A stretch of DNA of 7,912 nucleotides from an uncultured Lysobacter sp. (GTDB lineage: Bacteria; Pseudomonadota; Gammaproteobacteria; Xanthomonadales; Xanthomonadaceae): positions 1 to 7,912 of the forward strand of contig CAMLHR010000046.1 in NCBI GenBank assembly GCA_946479915.1. The letters run 5' to 3'. The position numbers were made by a program, and so were the translations under genes. Numbering within the stretch: the first letter of the stretch is position 1; every line of letters starts with the position of its first letter. The notes under the pieces are model-generated. The model was given only the letters and a program-made list of their open reading frames with translations, did not search any database and was not told the DNA's origin. Below, piece after piece: positions 6,285-7,912 of this stretch.

Positions 6285-6973
6285 TCAAGCTGTTCGACGT
6301 CGGCAAGCGCTACATGATGGGCGAGGAGGCATTCATGGCGCTGTCCGGCGTCAACCTCCGCATCGACCGCAACGAGTACGTCGCGCTGATCGGCCCGTCG
6401 GGCTCCGGCAAGTCCACGCTGATGAACCTGCTGGGCTGCCTGGACACGCCGAGCGAGGGCCGCTACGTGCTCAACGGGCGCGACACCTCGCACATGGACG
6501 ACCGCGAGCTCGCGCAGGTGCGCAACCGCGAGATCGGCTTCATCTTCCAGAGTTTCCACCTGCTGCCGCGCATGAGCGTGCTGCAGAACGTGATGCAGCC
6601 GCTGGTCTACCGCGGCATGCCGCGGGCGGAGCGCCAGCAACGGGCGACCGAGGCCCTGGCGCGCGTCGGCCTGGCCGACCGCATGGGACACCGCCCCAAC
6701 CAGTTGTCGGGCGGCCAGCGCCAGCGCGTGGCCGTGGCGCGCGCGCTGGTCGGCGAGCCCTCGATCCTGCTGGCGGACGAGCCGACGGGCAACCTCGATT
6801 CGCGCACGTCCGCCGAGATCATGGCCCTGTTCGACGCGTTGCACGGACAGGGCCACACCCTGGTGGTCGTCACCCATGAACCCGAGATCGCGGCGCACTG
6901 CGAACGCACCATCCGGGTGAGCGACGGCCACATCGTCGAGGATTCGCTGCATCCCGGGGTCGCCGCGCCATGA
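6281..6973 (+). CDS. ABC transporter ATP-binding protein, MacB/LolD type
   Basis: A 230-residue cytoplasmic ATPase that powers the neighbouring FtsX-type permease. All nucleotide-binding motifs are intact: Walker [10 protein letters not shown] (38-46, K44), Q-loop [12 protein letters not shown] (Q90), signature [15 protein letters not shown] (142-156), Walker B ILLADE with catalytic E167 followed by PTGNLD, and switch histidine H199 in VVTHE. The sequence style ([22 protein letters not shown]) is that of the MacB/LolD/FtsE subfamily used in mechanotransmission exporters rather than importers. E. coli MacB has this domain fused to its permease; here it is a separate gene. The start ATG at 6281 overlaps the adaptor stop (ATGA), and its own stop overlaps the permease start in the same way. 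LolCDE-type lipoprotein release is less likely because of the adjacent adaptor. Confidence 0.95.
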   Translation: MIKLFDVGKRYMMGEEAFMALSGVNLRIDRNEYVALIGPSGSGKSTLMNLLGCLDTPSEGRYVLNGRDTSHMDDRELAQVRNREIGFIFQSFHLLPRMSVLQNVMQPLVYRGMPRAERQQRATEALARVGLADRMGHRPNQLSGGQRQRVAVARALVGEPSILLADEPTGNLDSRTSAEIMALFDALHGQGHTLVVVTHEPEIAAHCERTIRVSDGHIVEDSLHPGVAAP

Positions 6974-7912
6974 ACACGTTGATGGAGGCGTTCCGCGCCG
7001 CGCTCACCAGCCTCATGGCGCACCGGATGCGCAGCTTCCTCACCACGCTGGGCATCCTGATCGGCACCGCCTCGGTGATCGCGGTGGTGTCGCTGGTCCA
7101 GGGCTTCTCGGCGTCGATCAAGGACCAGTTCGCGGACCTGGGCGGCGGCACCATGACGCTCCAGGCCGAGAACAACACCGAGAACTTCCGGACGGGCCGG
7201 CTCAACTACATCACCTTCGACGACATCGACGTGCTGCGCTATCGCGTGGCCGGGATCGACAAGGTGGCGCCGCTGATGCACGTGCAGGCGGCGGGCGCGA
7301 CCTTCGAGGGCCACACCGCGTCGCCCCAGATCCTGGCGACGACGGCGGAGTACCAGCTCGTGCGTGGCAGCTATCCCACGCACGGGCGGTTCCTGGTGGA
7401 CAGCGACGACCGCGGCGCGCGACGCGTGGCGGTGATCGGCTCGCAGCTGCGGGACGACCTGGAGATGCCGGAGGACCCGGTCGGCGAGTACTTCAAGATC
7501 GGCGCCGAATGGTTCAAGGTCGTCGGCGTCATGGAGACCCAGGGCGAGATCTTCGGGTTCAGCCAGGACAACTACGCGCTGATCCCGTTCTCCGTCGGCC
7601 GGGCGCTGATGGGCAACGAGATCCGGCCGAACCTGCAGGCGACGTTCACCGCGGAAGACCTGGAGGAAGTCGACGCCGTGCGCGCGCGCGTCGAGCGGGC
7701 GATCCGGCAGTCGCGCGACCTCGACGCGGACGAGGAGGACGACTTCAGCGTCACCGCGGCCGACGCCTTCGTCGAGCAGTTCGACGAAGTGATGGCGATG
7801 GCCACCGCGGTGCTCGGCGGCATCGTCGGCATCTCGCTGCTGGTCGGCGGCATCGGGATCATGAACATCATGCTGGTGTCGGTGACCGAGCGCACCCGCG
7901 AGATCGGCATCC
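6970..7912 (+). CDS. ABC transporter permease, MacB-type (MacB_PCD + FtsX), 3'-truncated
   Basis: The frame opens at ATG 6970, overlapping the ATPase stop, and stays open for 314 codons to the window edge. The visible part has a short cytosolic N-terminus ([18 protein letters not shown]), a first helix at about 23-45, a periplasmic domain of about 230 residues resembling the MacB core domain (with [15 protein letters not shown] and NYALIPFS strands), and a second helix at about 277-300 leading into [22 protein letters not shown], the near-invariant FtsX/MacB signature. About 80-100 residues with the last two helices should follow beyond the edge. The family forms dimers that drive mechanical export through the adaptor and outer channel without moving substrate through the membrane itself. 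An acidic patch DADEEDD (252-258) sits late in the periplasmic domain. Substrate is unknown: antibiotics, peptides, siderophores or lipids are all possible. Confidence 0.93.
   Translation, partial: MNTLMEAFRAALTSLMAHRMRSFLTTLGILIGTASVIAVVSLVQGFSASIKDQFADLGGGTMTLQAENNTENFRTGRLNYITFDDIDVLRYRVAGIDKVAPLMHVQAAGATFEGHTASPQILATTAEYQLVRGSYPTHGRFLVDSDDRGARRVAVIGSQLRDDLEMPEDPVGEYFKIGAEWFKVVGVMETQGEIFGFSQDNYALIPFSVGRALMGNEIRPNLQATFTAEDLEEVDAVRARVERAIRQSRDLDADEEDDFSVTAADAFVEQFDEVMAMATAVLGGIVGISLLVGGIGIMNIMLVSVTERTREIGI

Overview
The window is about 7.9 kb of very GC-rich DNA, densely packed with genes and with strongly G/C-ending codons. Gene content and style (a split MacAB-like exporter with a YIP1 protein, GGTAnGAT-type promoter boxes, AAGGGG ribosome sites) suggest a gammaproteobacterium of the Xanthomonadaceae/Lysobacteraceae type. 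That placement is inference; there is no rRNA or other marker to prove it. I see no mobile elements, CRISPR arrays, tRNAs or rRNAs.

Layout from left to right. Bases 1-845 (+) hold the C-terminal 280 codons of a PLP-dependent cysteine synthase resembling CysM, entering in frame at its catalytic lysine motif. It converges on a three-gene minus-strand cluster read from 2801 down to 846: a small single-pass membrane-anchored protein of unknown function, a DUF421 (YetF-like) membrane protein whose ribosome site overlaps the previous stop codon, and an exported amidohydrolase of the amidohydrolase_2 family. The cysteine synthase and amidohydrolase stop codons abut exactly (845/846). A 90-bp divergent gap (2802-2891) separates the cluster from a complete MATE-family multidrug/Na+ antiporter (2892-4274, +).

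From 4369 to the right edge lies a four-gene plus-strand operon: a YIP1-family five-helix membrane protein, a MacA-like periplasmic adaptor, a stand-alone MacB/LolD-type ATPase, and a MacB-type FtsX permease cut by the window end. All three junctions are 4-base ATGA overlaps, so the four proteins are very probably translationally coupled. The ATPase, permease and adaptor make a tripartite exporter that would need a TolC-like outer-membrane channel, which is not encoded here. The YIP1 protein is the least expected member and could be an accessory subunit.

The points most worth a second look are the coupling of YIP1 to a split MacAB-like exporter, the extremely Asp-rich C-terminal tail of the adaptor, the DUF421/anchored-protein pair, and the cysteine-bearing exported amidohydrolase with a possibly occluded ribosome site. 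Nothing here proves a wholly new system; these are testable leads.
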